A stretch of DNA of 64,000 nucleotides from an uncultured Candidatus Saccharibacteria bacterium (GTDB lineage Bacteria > Patescibacteriota > Saccharimonadia > Saccharimonadales > Saccharimonadaceae): positions 61,771-125,770 of the forward strand of contig CAMVDR010000001.1 in the NCBI GenBank assembly GCA_947166295.1. Direction: 5' to 3'. The notes beneath the pieces were generated by a model that saw nothing but the letters and a program-made list of their open reading frames with translations, was not told the DNA's origin and searched no databases. Positions 56,238-64,000 of the stretch are shown here, one piece after another. Position numbers and translations under genes: made by a program. Position 1 is the stretch's first letter, and each line of letters begins with the position of its first letter.

Positions 56238-58142
56238 ATGGAAAAGATACGGAATTTTTGCATAATTGCGCATATTGATCACGGAAAAAGTACGATTGCG
56301 GATAGGATGATGGAATTGACCGGCACGGTAGAGAAGCGAGAGATGAAATCGCAGCTTTTGGACTCGATGGAGCTGGAGCGTGAGAAGGGTATCACAATTA
56401 AGCTGGCGCCGGTGACGATGCATTGGAAGGGATATACTTTGAACTTGATTGATACGCCAGGGCATGTGGATTTTTCGTATGAAGTGAGCCGGAGTTTGCA
56501 AGCGGTGGAAGCGGCGGTGCTGGTAGTGGATGCAACGCAGGGGATACAAGCACAGACTTTGGCAAACGTGTACCTAGCTATTGAGCAAGATCTTAAGATA
56601 ATTCCGGTAATAAATAAGGTTGATTTGCCGGCGGCGGATGTGGAAGGGGTGGCGGCGCAGATAATCAATTTGCTTGGGTGTTCGCGAGATGAAATTATAG
56701 AGGCATCTGGAAAAACTGGATTAGGGGTGGATAAAATACTAGATCGAGTTGTAGAAACCGAACCAGTATTTTCTTCATCTGGACTTGAATTTTTAAGCAC
56801 GTCATACGCTGGGACGCCGGCAGAACCGTCCTTACAGGACGAACCTGTCGGGCCCGTCAGGAATATACGTGTTGAAAATTCAAATCAACTTTATGATTTA
56901 GAAAATATCGGTCCGGTTTCTCATACTCGTGCTCTGATCTTTGACTCTTATTTCGACGATTATCGTGGAGTAGTTCTCTATGTGCGGATTTTTGAGGGGG
57001 AGATTAAGAAGAACGCGGAGATTTTAATGATGGCGACGGAGACGAAGGGGCTAGCGTTGGAAGTGGGGGTGCTGACACCGAAAATGACTCCACGAGAAAG
57101 CTTGAAAGCGGGCGAAATTGGCTATATTGTGACAAATCTCAAAACTACGCGCGAAGCAAAAGTGGGTGACACGGTGACGCTTGCGAAAAATCCTGCTAGA
57201 GATGCTTTGCCAGGGTATAAAAATGTGTTGCCTTTTGTCTACGCAGGGTTTTTCCCGGTATCTAATGATCAATATAAGGATTTGCGTGAAGCGATAGAAA
57301 AATTAAGCCTATCTGATTCGGCTCTTCGTTTTGAGCCAGAAAATTCACCAGTGTTAGGATTTGGACTGAGGATTGGGTTTTTAGGGTTGCTCCATATGGA
57401 TATTATTAAGGAGAGGTTGGAGCGAGAATTTAAATTGGATTTAATTGTGACTAATCCTTCCACAAATTATGAAGTAGTGATGAATAATGGTGAGATTATA
57501 GAAATAAAATCGGCGGCGGATTTGCCGGATGCAAGCGAGATTTTGGAAATTCGTGAGCCATGGGTGAAGGGTGAGATTATTTTGCCAAAAGACATGATTG
57601 GTAATGTACTGAACTTGATTAATGAAAAGCGCGGGCATCAGACAAACCTTTCGTATATCGAAGATCGTGCGGTAATAGATTTTGAAGCGCCGATGGCAAA
57701 TCTGCTGACAGATTTTTATGATCAGCTAAAATCAGTGACTTCGGGGTATGCTTCATTTAATTATGAACTAAATGGATATAAGGCGGAAGATTTGGTGCGA
57801 GTAGATTTTTTGGTGGCAGGAAATAAAATGGATGCGCTTTCGGTAATGTGTCATAGGAGCGAGGCGGATGCGATTGGTAGGGAAGTGACGAAAAAACTAA
57901 AAGAAGTAATACCGCGGCAAAATTATGAGGTGGCACTGCAGGCGGCGATTGGGGCGAGAATTATTGCGCGAGAAACGATTGGAGCGTATAGAAAAGATGT
58001 GACAGTGAAGATTCATACTGGCGATAGAGATAGAAAAGCGAAACTTTTGGAGAAGCAAAAACGTGGTAAAGCGCGGATGAAAAGATTTGGTAAGGTGGAT
58101 ATACCAAGTGAAGCATTTACAGTAATGCTGAGGCGTGATTAA
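56238..58142 (+). CDS. lepA: Elongation factor 4 (LepA) with in-frame insert
   Basis: 634 residues, about 35 more than usual. GTPase motifs AHIDHGKSTIADRM, DTPGHVDFSYEV and NKVDLPAADVEGV are intact, as are the EF-G-like domains and the C-terminal LepA domain (LEKQKRGKARMKRFGKVDIP). Residues ~174-227 replace the usual short linker before ALIFDSYFDDYRGVV and derive from a palindromic element. A TATAAT lies 8 nt before ATG. It back-translocates or remodels stalled ribosomes. Confidence 0.96.
   Translation: MEKIRNFCIIAHIDHGKSTIADRMMELTGTVEKREMKSQLLDSMELEREKGITIKLAPVTMHWKGYTLNLIDTPGHVDFSYEVSRSLQAVEAAVLVVDATQGIQAQTLANVYLAIEQDLKIIPVINKVDLPAADVEGVAAQIINLLGCSRDEIIEASGKTGLGVDKILDRVVETEPVFSSSGLEFLSTSYAGTPAEPSLQDEPVGPVRNIRVENSNQLYDLENIGPVSHTRALIFDSYFDDYRGVVLYVRIFEGEIKKNAEILMMATETKGLALEVGVLTPKMTPRESLKAGEIGYIVTNLKTTREAKVGDTVTLAKNPARDALPGYKNVLPFVYAGFFPVSNDQYKDLREAIEKLSLSDSALRFEPENSPVLGFGLRIGFLGLLHMDIIKERLEREFKLDLIVTNPSTNYEVVMNNGEIIEIKSAADLPDASEILEIREPWVKGEIILPKDMIGNVLNLINEKRGHQTNLSYIEDRAVIDFEAPMANLLTDFYDQLKSVTSGYASFNYELNGYKAEDLVRVDFLVAGNKMDALSVMCHRSEADAIGREVTKKLKEVIPRQNYEVALQAAIGARIIARETIGAYRKDVTVKIHTGDRDRKAKLLEKQKRGKARMKRFGKVDIPSEAFTVMLRRD
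56757..56917. repeat. 161-bp palindromic insert within lepA
   Basis: Outer arms 56757-56774 and 56900-56917 match in 15 of 18 positions; further pairs are TTGAATTTT/AAAATTCAA, ACGT/ACGT and a GC-rich centre CGTCCT-tac-AGGACG flanked by GCCGGCAG/CTGTCGGGC. It codes without stops through the LepA insert. Confidence 0.65.
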
Positions 58143-58160
58143 CTGTGCTATAATAAGGAT

Positions 58161-58748
58161 ATGAGGAAAAAAGGTTTAACCTTCTATTGTACCATACTTC
58201 TTACGTTTTGTCAAGATTTGCTGCGGAAATCTCGCCTGCTTGGCGTTGGTTTAAAAGTGCAAATTGCTTTTTTTGCTTTGCTTGCTTCTTTGGGTGGTCA
58301 ATTTTGTACTGTGCAAGCTATTAGTCCTAATCAGGGTGCGGCGATAGTAGAGCATTGTGACACGATAAAAGACGAATTAAAAAAAGTGCAGAAAGAAGAT
58401 GCTAGGGTGCGGGTATATCTTGGTGGATATTACGAAACAATTTTGACGAAGTTTATTACTCCGTTAAATGTGCGTTTGGTAGAAAATAATTTATCTAGCG
58501 CGGGATTGGTTGAAAATCAGAATAATTTTGCTGGAACTAAAACATTGTTTGCAAATGACTTTATTGCGTATCAGCAAGGTTTAGAGGAATTAGTGGGATT
58601 GGATTGTAAGCAGGAGCCGGAAAAATTTTATGATAAATTAACGACAGTGAGACAAAAACGCAGGATAATGGTGCAGGATGTGCTGAAAATGCGGAATTTG
58701 ATTTCTGAACATGTGAGACTAGTGGAAGGTTTGAGGGGCAAGGTGTAA
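58161..58748 (+). CDS. Secreted or membrane-anchored helical protein
   Basis: 195 residues: N-terminal hydrophobic segment (VQIAFFALLASLGGQFCTVQA) preceded by a basic stretch, then an all-helical domain with two cysteines (EHCDTI, LDCKQEP). TATAAT 6 nt before ATG. First of a three-gene membrane set. Not recognised. Confidence 0.6.
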   Translation: MRKKGLTFYCTILLTFCQDLLRKSRLLGVGLKVQIAFFALLASLGGQFCTVQAISPNQGAAIVEHCDTIKDELKKVQKEDARVRVYLGGYYETILTKFITPLNVRLVENNLSSAGLVENQNNFAGTKTLFANDFIAYQQGLEELVGLDCKQEPEKFYDKLTTVRQKRRIMVQDVLKMRNLISEHVRLVEGLRGKV

Positions 58749-59116
58749 TGGAAACAAAGAAAAAAATGACGCACGGTGGGCGAAATTTAGTGATCCTAGG
58801 GATAGCTTCTACATTAATTGCTTTAATAACGACTGGCGTGTCACTGGTGGTATATCACAATTCGGGCGACATTTATTTGGATAGATCTCGGCCGGGATAT
58901 TTACCAGACGAGGAAGAGATAGAAGAGGAAGGTGAGAAAGAAGAGGAATATATATTTGAAAAAACTGGCAAGTTGACCGCTGCTATTATTGAAGAATATT
59001 TAGAGAAAATGCAGATAGAGGTGCGGGCGATCGATGCGTATGAAAAACCTTTTGATGAAAATGTATTATCAGACGAGAGACTGGGGATACCCAATGCAGA
59101 GACTGAACAACCTTGA
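58748..59116 (+). CDS. Single-pass membrane protein with acidic external segment
   Basis: 122 residues: basic start, one helix (LVILGIASTLIALITTGVSLVV), then a Glu-rich segment (EEEIEEEGEKEEEYIFEK). Coupled to the preceding gene as TAATG. Not recognised. Confidence 0.6.
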   Translation: METKKKMTHGGRNLVILGIASTLIALITTGVSLVVYHNSGDIYLDRSRPGYLPDEEEIEEEGEKEEEYIFEKTGKLTAAIIEEYLEKMQIEVRAIDAYEKPFDENVLSDERLGIPNAETEQP

Positions 59117-59151
59117 TATTTTAGTAAAAAAGGCTTATACTTAAGGCAAGA

Positions 59152-60279
59152 ATGAAACAGCAGAAGAAAAATAAGTCGCTGGTATTTGGGGGGATTGCTT
59201 TGGTGGCTTTAGTGTTGGGTGTGGGTGTTGCGATATTTGGCTTATCTAATACGGTGGGAGAAATTACTGAAAAGGCTATTTCTAAGACTCCTGAAGCTAT
59301 CTTGGCTAGTGCGGGAGTGGACGAAGAAGAACCGGTGTCAGTGCCGGTTATTTATTATGATCAGAGGGCAGATGACTGCGTAAATTTATATGATAGGAAT
59401 TTGAAGAATGAATTAGAGCGAAGGCAGTTTGAGTGGAGTAAATGTAGATATTATAATAAAGAGATAGAACAGGGTTTGGCGGAGTTTGAGCTGGGTGAGG
59501 GATATTTGCCGGTGGCTACCGGTGCCGGAAAGTTGACGGCAAATAGGGGTGTAGATTTTACGAGATGGTTCGGAGCCGTAGATGGGAAAAGTGCTAGTTA
59601 TGCTGGTATGCTAAAAATGCAATATGTGAAAAATGGGGCAGAATTTGTATTTGAAGCGCCAGATTTTTATCCGTTGGATGAAGTAGAGTTTAGTGTTGGA
59701 GATACGGGGAATGAAGATGGACATAATCACTTATTTACAATGAATTTTGCGGTGCCGTTTACGGTACTTTTGAGCGGAATGGAAAGTTTTGAAGTGGATG
59801 CCGATGATGATACTTTTGTGTATGTGGGGAATAAATTAGTGCTAGATATGGGTGGTATACACGATGTGGCTATGGGGAAATTTGTAATACATGAGAATGG
59901 TGAAATTTATGCAGGAGTAGATGGTGAAGATTTGGCATATTCTGGTGTAAATGTAGGAAAGAATGATAGCTCTATTGTGCGAATTTTCCACGCGGATAGG
60001 GATGCGGCAGATTCGACGTTTAATGTGAAATTTAGCGGAATGAACTTAAGTGTAACGGATGCTAAACTTGCAAATGGTGGTGAAGATGGTGTACAGGTTG
60101 CATATGACCCGAGTGATCCGACTTATGTGGCGCCACTGGGTGAGAGTTCGGTGTTCCGGCCAGATTCGACAAAAGGCTTGATAGTGATGGCGACGATTGA
60201 AGGGGTGATGATAGTGGTGGTTTCGGTATTGGCTGTATCGGTGGCAAGATTTATGGTAAAACAAAAAACTAAACGATAA
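59152..60279 (+). CDS. Membrane-anchored protein with fibro-slime/PA14-like domain
   Basis: 375 residues. N-terminal helix (LVFGGIALVALVLGVGVAIF), an external beta domain with VDADDDTFVYVGNKLVLDMG, GIHD and FRI-like strands, matching the fibro-slime pattern (DDDxWVFxNGKLVxDLGGxH), and a C-terminal helix with basic tail. Such domains often bind sugars. Promoter TTGATA-17-TATACT with the -10 box 10 nt before ATG. Confidence 0.7.
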   Translation: MKQQKKNKSLVFGGIALVALVLGVGVAIFGLSNTVGEITEKAISKTPEAILASAGVDEEEPVSVPVIYYDQRADDCVNLYDRNLKNELERRQFEWSKCRYYNKEIEQGLAEFELGEGYLPVATGAGKLTANRGVDFTRWFGAVDGKSASYAGMLKMQYVKNGAEFVFEAPDFYPLDEVEFSVGDTGNEDGHNHLFTMNFAVPFTVLLSGMESFEVDADDDTFVYVGNKLVLDMGGIHDVAMGKFVIHENGEIYAGVDGEDLAYSGVNVGKNDSSIVRIFHADRDAADSTFNVKFSGMNLSVTDAKLANGGEDGVQVAYDPSDPTYVAPLGESSVFRPDSTKGLIVMATIEGVMIVVVSVLAVSVARFMVKQKTKR

Positions 60280-60291
60280 GATATTATTTAA

Positions 60292-61305
60292 TTATTTGCG
60301 GGGTTTTGAGATGTTGGCGGGGCGGCCGTAATCTGGCAAGATGAGTTGGTGTTTTTTGCCGTGATGGTCATAGAGGGGGATGTTTAGCTCTAAAGCTAAG
60401 GTATTAACTATCGTGGCGCCAATGCGGAGACCGGTAAAAGAGCCAGGGCCAGACATAAAGGTGATTTCGGAAATATCTTGGAAGGTTTGATCGTTTTCTT
60501 GCAATTTGTCGTGGATGAACTTGAGCAATTTTTCGGCGAGATCGTTAGCGAAAGTGTAGCGATATTCCTGCTCGTTCAATTTGAGGATGGTCTCGGGGGT
60601 AGAAGTATCCAGATACATAGATAACCAAATAACGCCTTTCCCGACTCGCTCGCTTCGGTCCGTCTGTGTTTCACGAGACGGAACTGCCTTGTTCGGAAAA
60701 TCAAGTTTACTTGATTTTCTCTCACTTCGTTGTTCCGTCGTTACGGGCGAAGCTTCGCTCATCCCGCTCCTCGTTAGTCGCGTACGGTCTCGAAAGGTGT
60801 TATTTTGGCTATCTTTGACCTTTATCTCACGAGAACCGTTATTAAGTTTGTTGATAAAAAGTTTAATATGGTTTTTAGGAAGTATATTTTTGACGGAGTC
60901 TGACCACTCAATGATAATTATATTTTTAGGATTCGTTAGATTTTCTTGCAAATCTTCTAACATGATGCCTGGGTCTGGAAGGCGGTAAAAATCATAATGA
61001 ATAAGACGGCCGCCATTTTTGAGGGCGTAGGATTTGGAGATAGTAAAACTGGGGCTGGCGATAGGTTCTTTGATATCGAGACCTTTGGCGAGACCGCGAG
61101 TGAGAGTAGTTTTGCCAGCACCGACATCACCGATGAGTTCAATAACGATTGGCCCGACGGGTCCTGACCTCGCAGTTTTCCCCATCGTGCTCGCCTTACG
61201 GCTGCGCGCGTCTGGGGTTCCCCCAGCTCGGCCACCCGTCGACGTCATATAATCGACGAAGTCTTTGCCAAACTCTAGCATTTCTTGTTCAGAATTGATA
61301 ATCAT
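60292..61305 (-). CDS. TsaE-TsaB fusion (tRNA threonylcarbamoyladenosine biosynthesis)
   Basis: 337 residues. Residues 1-~150 are TsaE: P-loop ELIGDVGAGKTTLTRGLAKG, SPSFTISKSYAL, IHYDFYRL and IIIIEWSD. Residues ~230-337 are the N-terminal half of TsaB (MYLDTSTPETILKLNEQ, FMSGPGSFTGLRIGAT). TsaE and TsaB join TsaD in making t6A37. TsaB here is ~108 residues, half the usual length. Residues ~22-50 and the linker come from palindromic repeats. TsaB could instead start at 60618. Start at 61305 is set by the divergent promoter. Confidence 0.88.
   Translation of the reverse strand: MIINSEQEMLEFGKDFVDYMTSTGGRAGGTPDARSRKASTMGKTARSGPVGPIVIELIGDVGAGKTTLTRGLAKGLDIKEPIASPSFTISKSYALKNGGRLIHYDFYRLPDPGIMLEDLQENLTNPKNIIIIEWSDSVKNILPKNHIKLFINKLNNGSREIKVKDSQNNTFRDRTRLTRSGMSEASPVTTEQRSERKSSKLDFPNKAVPSRETQTDRSERVGKGVIWLSMYLDTSTPETILKLNEQEYRYTFANDLAEKLLKFIHDKLQENDQTFQDISEITFMSGPGSFTGLRIGATIVNTLALELNIPLYDHHGKKHQLILPDYGRPANISKPRK
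60677..60758. repeat. Palindromic insert in the TsaE-TsaB linker
   Basis: GACGGAAC/GTTCCGTC (60677-60684, 60732-60739), a 24-bp GAAAATCAAGT-tt-ACTTGATTTTC (60696-60719) and GCGAAGCTTCGC (60747-60758). The GC-rich low-complexity coding stretch extends over about 60630-60800. Confidence 0.6.
61155..61241. repeat. GC-rich palindromic element, in frame in tsaE (copy 2)
   Basis: 87 bp bounded by CGACGGGT (61155-61162) and ACCCGTCG (61234-61241). Encodes AGGTPDARSRKASTMGK, parallel to AGGSPSARRLSPSTMGE in TruB. Confidence 0.75.
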
Positions 61306-61323
61306 TGTATAATATATTATATC
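61306..61323. promoter_or_regulatory. 18-bp shared divergent promoter core between tsaE and murC
   Basis: The two ATGs are separated by 18 bp containing the perfect palindrome TATAATATATTATA (61308-61321). It gives a TATAAT on each strand, each exactly 10 nt before its own ATG; the -35 regions must lie in the opposite coding sequences. Confidence 0.6.
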
Positions 61324-62544
61324 ATGAATATTTATATATCTGGTATATCTGGAACGGGGATGGGGCCGTTGGCGTTGATGGCAAAGCAAGCCGGTTTTAC
61401 GGTGTGGGGATCTGATCTTGCGAAGGGGGCGATTTATGATGAATTGGTTAATGCCGGAATTGAGGTATATATTGGTGAGCAAGATGGTGAGTTTTTGCGA
61501 GAAAAACTGGAAGATGGGGTGGTTTGGTTTGTATATACTTCGGCTTTGTCTGAGAATCATCCTGAACTAGTTTTGGCGCGAGAAACAGGAATTAAATGCA
61601 CTAAACGAGATGATTTTACGGCTTTTTTGGTTTCTGAATTAGGACTTAAAATGATAGCGGTGGCGGGAACGCATGGCAAGACCACTACCACGGCGATGAT
61701 TATATGGGCAGCGTTGAAACTAGATTTACCGGTAGCTTATATTGTGGGAACGACTTTGGGTTTTGCGATATCTGGGGCGTATAAGCCTGGTGATAAATAT
61801 TTTGTATATGAAGCGGATGAATATGATCGGAATTTTTTGAAGTATCATCCATGGCTAGCGGTAATTCCGGCAGTTAGCTATGATCATCCGGATATTTATC
61901 CCACTAGAGAAGATTATGAAGCGGCATTCTTGCAATTTAAAATGCAGAGCGAGAAAGTGGTAGAAAAAAGTAGTTTTGATGAAAATGAGTTTAAATTGGC
62001 GGGTGAGGTGCGAAGAAAAGATGCGGCGCTGGCGGCAGAAGCAGTTTTGGCGATGGCGCCGGAGATTAAGCGTGAAGAAATTGTGGAGATTTTAAACAAG
62101 TTTCCTGGAGTGGGGCGGAGATTCGAAAAAATTAGCGACGGGGTATATACAGATTACGCACATCATCCAGAGGAAATTGTTGCGACGATGGGGATTGTGA
62201 AGGACGAAAAGCGACTTCACGACAAAAAGGGTATTGTGGTGGTATATCAGCCACATCAGAACACTAGACAGCATGAAGTACGAGATGGATACATGAAGGC
62301 TTTTCTCGGTGCGGATAAGATCTATTGGTTGCCGACATATTTAACGCGAGAGAATCCGGATTTGCCAGTGCTTTCGTCGGAAGAGTTAATTGATGGTCTG
62401 ATGAATAAGGATGTGGCGGAAGCTGCAGAACTTGGCGATGAATTAGCAGGGGAGTTGCAAGAGTACGTAAAAAATGGCTATTTGGTGATTTTAATGACGG
62501 CTGGCCCAGCGGATGGGTGGCTACGCGAAAAGTTTGGCGAGTAA
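61324..62544 (+). CDS. murC: UDP-N-acetylmuramate-L-alanine ligase (MurC)
   Basis: 406 residues, shorter than the usual ~460. IYISGISGTGMGPLALMAK (nucleotide-sugar domain), ATP loop VAGTHGKTTTTAMI, YEADEYDRNFLKYHP, and the late DYAHHPEEI and VYQPHQNTR motifs. It adds L-Ala to UDP-MurNAc; an Mpl-like role is less likely in so small a genome but cannot be excluded. Confidence 0.9.
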   Translation: MNIYISGISGTGMGPLALMAKQAGFTVWGSDLAKGAIYDELVNAGIEVYIGEQDGEFLREKLEDGVVWFVYTSALSENHPELVLARETGIKCTKRDDFTAFLVSELGLKMIAVAGTHGKTTTTAMIIWAALKLDLPVAYIVGTTLGFAISGAYKPGDKYFVYEADEYDRNFLKYHPWLAVIPAVSYDHPDIYPTREDYEAAFLQFKMQSEKVVEKSSFDENEFKLAGEVRRKDAALAAEAVLAMAPEIKREEIVEILNKFPGVGRRFEKISDGVYTDYAHHPEEIVATMGIVKDEKRLHDKKGIVVVYQPHQNTRQHEVRDGYMKAFLGADKIYWLPTYLTRENPDLPVLSSEELIDGLMNKDVAEAAELGDELAGELQEYVKNGYLVILMTAGPADGWLREKFGE

Positions 62545-62617
62545 GCTCGATTATTTTGGAATGATTTTCGATTAAAAAGTTTGGAATTTTTTGATGCTTA
62601 TGGTAAGATGGTAGTAT

Positions 62618-63229
62618 ATGAAAGAGGGTAAGGCAAGTGAAGCGAAATCTGGGAATAAAGGTTTGGTGATTTTGTTGTGCGTGCTTGTGGTGGCGATTGT
62701 GGGGTTGGTGATTGGAATCGTGGTGCCAAAAGGTGGTGGTGAAGAAGTGGTGATAGTGGATGAACCGACGGAAGAAATTGAGATTGCAGAAACTGACCCA
62801 GAAGCTGCTGCGGCTACTAGGGAGTTTGTTGCTGGTCAAGAAGCTGTTGAGACGGAAGCTGTGGAACTTTTAAATCAAGCCTCGCCGGACATGGATGGGA
62901 TTCGTCAGCTGTATGCTGGGCCTTATGCTGAGTTTGTCGCTAATGGCGAAATATCGTATGCTTATTCCTATTTGATGTCGGAGCTGAATCTTTATTATGA
63001 AAATGGATATAAGGAGGCTGCGCTTGATTTGTTAACTTCTACCGATTTGACCATCTATGATGATACGCTTCAATGGATATTTTGTGATGCAGTCATTCGC
63101 TTGGCTAATGAGCTGAATAAACAAAGTGTTCTTTCTGATTATGTTGAACGGGCTGTTTATTTAGAAGAGAATGGAAATGTAGTATTAAGGCCAGAAGTGG
63201 ATCATTATTCGGAAAGGGAGGAAAAATAA
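62618..63229 (+). CDS. Single-pass membrane protein with external helical domain
   Basis: 203 residues: one N-terminal helix (GLVILLCVLVVAIVGLVIGI), an acidic linker and a helical, possibly TPR-like domain (AYSYLMSELNLYYENGYKEA). Promoter TTGGAA-17-TAAGAT ends 8 nt before ATG. Followed 2 nt later by the next gene. Not recognised. Confidence 0.6.
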   Translation: MKEGKASEAKSGNKGLVILLCVLVVAIVGLVIGIVVPKGGGEEVVIVDEPTEEIEIAETDPEAAAATREFVAGQEAVETEAVELLNQASPDMDGIRQLYAGPYAEFVANGEISYAYSYLMSELNLYYENGYKEAALDLLTSTDLTIYDDTLQWIFCDAVIRLANELNKQSVLSDYVERAVYLEENGNVVLRPEVDHYSEREEK

Positions 63230-63231
63230 TT

Positions 63232-64000
63232 ATGGGCGAAAAGACAAAAAAGTTTTTATTTTTAGGGTTTTTTGTGGCTATTTTTGCTTTTTGTACTTTT
63301 ATGCTTATGGAGGATACCTTTGCTCATCCGATTACTGATGCTATTGTAACAGATTTTTGGGATGGAGAAGACAATACTTATTTTGACGTATCGGTTTCGT
63401 ATGATTCAGCAAATTATACATGTAGCGTCACTGATACTTTTCATTGTATCGATGCCGGCGATTGGTATCTGAGACCATCTTATAGTACTACCTATTCTGT
63501 AAATGACAAAGGAAGTGGTAATTATGAAGTTACCATAGAGTATAATGGTGGTTGGCTAGGGAATGATGTGCAGAGAGCACGGGGTACGGTTCATTGCAAT
63601 GAAAAGAAAAGAAAGTTGACGGCTTATGCGGTGACAGAATTTAAAGCAGAAGGCGGGAAGAGCTATCATAAGTATCTCAAAACGGACGGAACAGTGAGTG
63701 AATGGCTTGATTCTGGGCATGTGCCGAGTAATGCTTATACTGAGTCCACGGAGGTTAATAAAGGAGCTGAAGCTTATGTTGTTGTTGATAATTCAAAAGG
63801 TAGCTATGAGTTTGGCGGATGGGGATCTAGTTGCGGAGACGAATCTGGTGAGACGGCCGATAATACAAATAGGAAGTGTACGGTTAACGCGCTTAATGAT
63901 AATGAGAATGTTTATGCTTATTACAATGCCGTGTCTTTGTTTAAAGGGGACTCATCGGTTGCTGAGGTTTCGGAGGATAACAAAGGAATCGGGTGGAATG
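63232..64000 (+). CDS. Secreted surface protein, 3' end beyond the window
   Basis: Open frame to the window edge (256 codons seen). Signal peptide (FLFLGFFVAIFAFCTFMLM) followed by beta-rich sequence with paired cysteines and an InlB-like YEFGGWGSSCGDESG...NVYAYYN segment near the end. GGGAGG site 9 nt before ATG. Likely a large adhesin-type protein co-transcribed with the 62618 gene. Confidence 0.65.
   Translation, partial: MGEKTKKFLFLGFFVAIFAFCTFMLMEDTFAHPITDAIVTDFWDGEDNTYFDVSVSYDSANYTCSVTDTFHCIDAGDWYLRPSYSTTYSVNDKGSGNYEVTIEYNGGWLGNDVQRARGTVHCNEKKRKLTAYAVTEFKAEGGKSYHKYLKTDGTVSEWLDSGHVPSNAYTESTEVNKGAEAYVVVDNSKGSYEFGGWGSSCGDESGETADNTNRKCTVNALNDNENVYAYYNAVSLFKGDSSVAEVSEDNKGIGWN

Noticed and set aside
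6338-64000. UGA recoded as glycine, as in some Patescibacteria (SR1, Gracilibacteria)
   Set aside because: TGA ends several genes at the family-typical length and takes part in ATGA overlaps; no conserved Gly is encoded by TGA in any recognised gene.

Overview
The window looks like the chromosome of a Candidatus Saccharibacteria (TM7) or closely related Patescibacteria cell. The evidence is gene content: type IV pilin-like genes, several FISUMP-domain surface proteins, heavily compacted housekeeping genes (aspS, recA, recX, truB, rpsO, pnp, lepA, murB, murC, folD, tpiA, hrcA-grpE) in small unrelated groups, many membrane-anchored proteins of unknown function, and very short intergenic gaps. 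TGA is used as a stop (for example in ATGA overlaps), so the code is standard. Assignment to a phylum is inference; no rRNA is present.

Layout. 0-6.3 kb: the tail of an ABC-2 permease, then a minus-strand group aspS-tetR-MMPL exporter-heptad-repeat surface protein with a perfect 26-bp operator-like palindrome. 6.4-11 kb: FISUMP protein 1 with a long structured leader, a CBS protein, a DsbA-like protein and small genes. 11-18.6 kb: an accessory region with a 1,613-residue protein carrying a C-terminal nucleotidyltransferase motif, a pseudogene, and duplicated att-like repeats ending at the 3' end of tRNA-Ile(UAU). 18.6-22.2 kb: a DivIC/FtsB-like protein, three pilin-like proteins and tRNA-fMet. 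22.3-31.5 kb: an FAD oxidoreductase without its redox cysteines, a lamin-tail surface protein, an adenylate-kinase-like protein, hrcA-grpE under a CIRCE element, bL25, and a PfkB-like/class I aldolase fusion. 31.5-43.8 kb: FISUMP protein 2 with a second copy of the structured leader, a phosphomannomutase-like HAD protein, tpiA, tRNA-Gly and tRNA-His, two accessory membrane or surface genes, a DUF11-type wall protein and FISUMP protein 3. 43.9-64 kb: folD-murB, recA-nudix-recX, a PRC-barrel protein, truB, rpsO, a broken esterase, pnp, a PRTase-like gene, lepA, membrane proteins, a tsaE-tsaB fusion, murC and the start of a surface protein.

Two modes of expression are visible. About a dozen housekeeping genes have a TATAAT-like box only 6-8 nt before the ATG, which predicts leaderless mRNAs. 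Another set of stand-alone genes uses TTGACA-17-TATAAT promoters with long leaders, strong Shine-Dalgarno sites and mostly their own terminators.

The most unusual features are: (i) a duplicated, structure-conserved leader RNA with three mutually exclusive pairing segments in front of two FISUMP genes; (ii) GC-rich palindromic repeats inserted in frame in truB and tsaE, with further palindromic inserts in lepA and in the TsaE-TsaB linker; (iii) the giant nucleotidyltransferase-tailed protein next to att-like repeats; (iv) a 14-bp palindrome that supplies both -10 boxes between the divergent tsaE and murC start codons.
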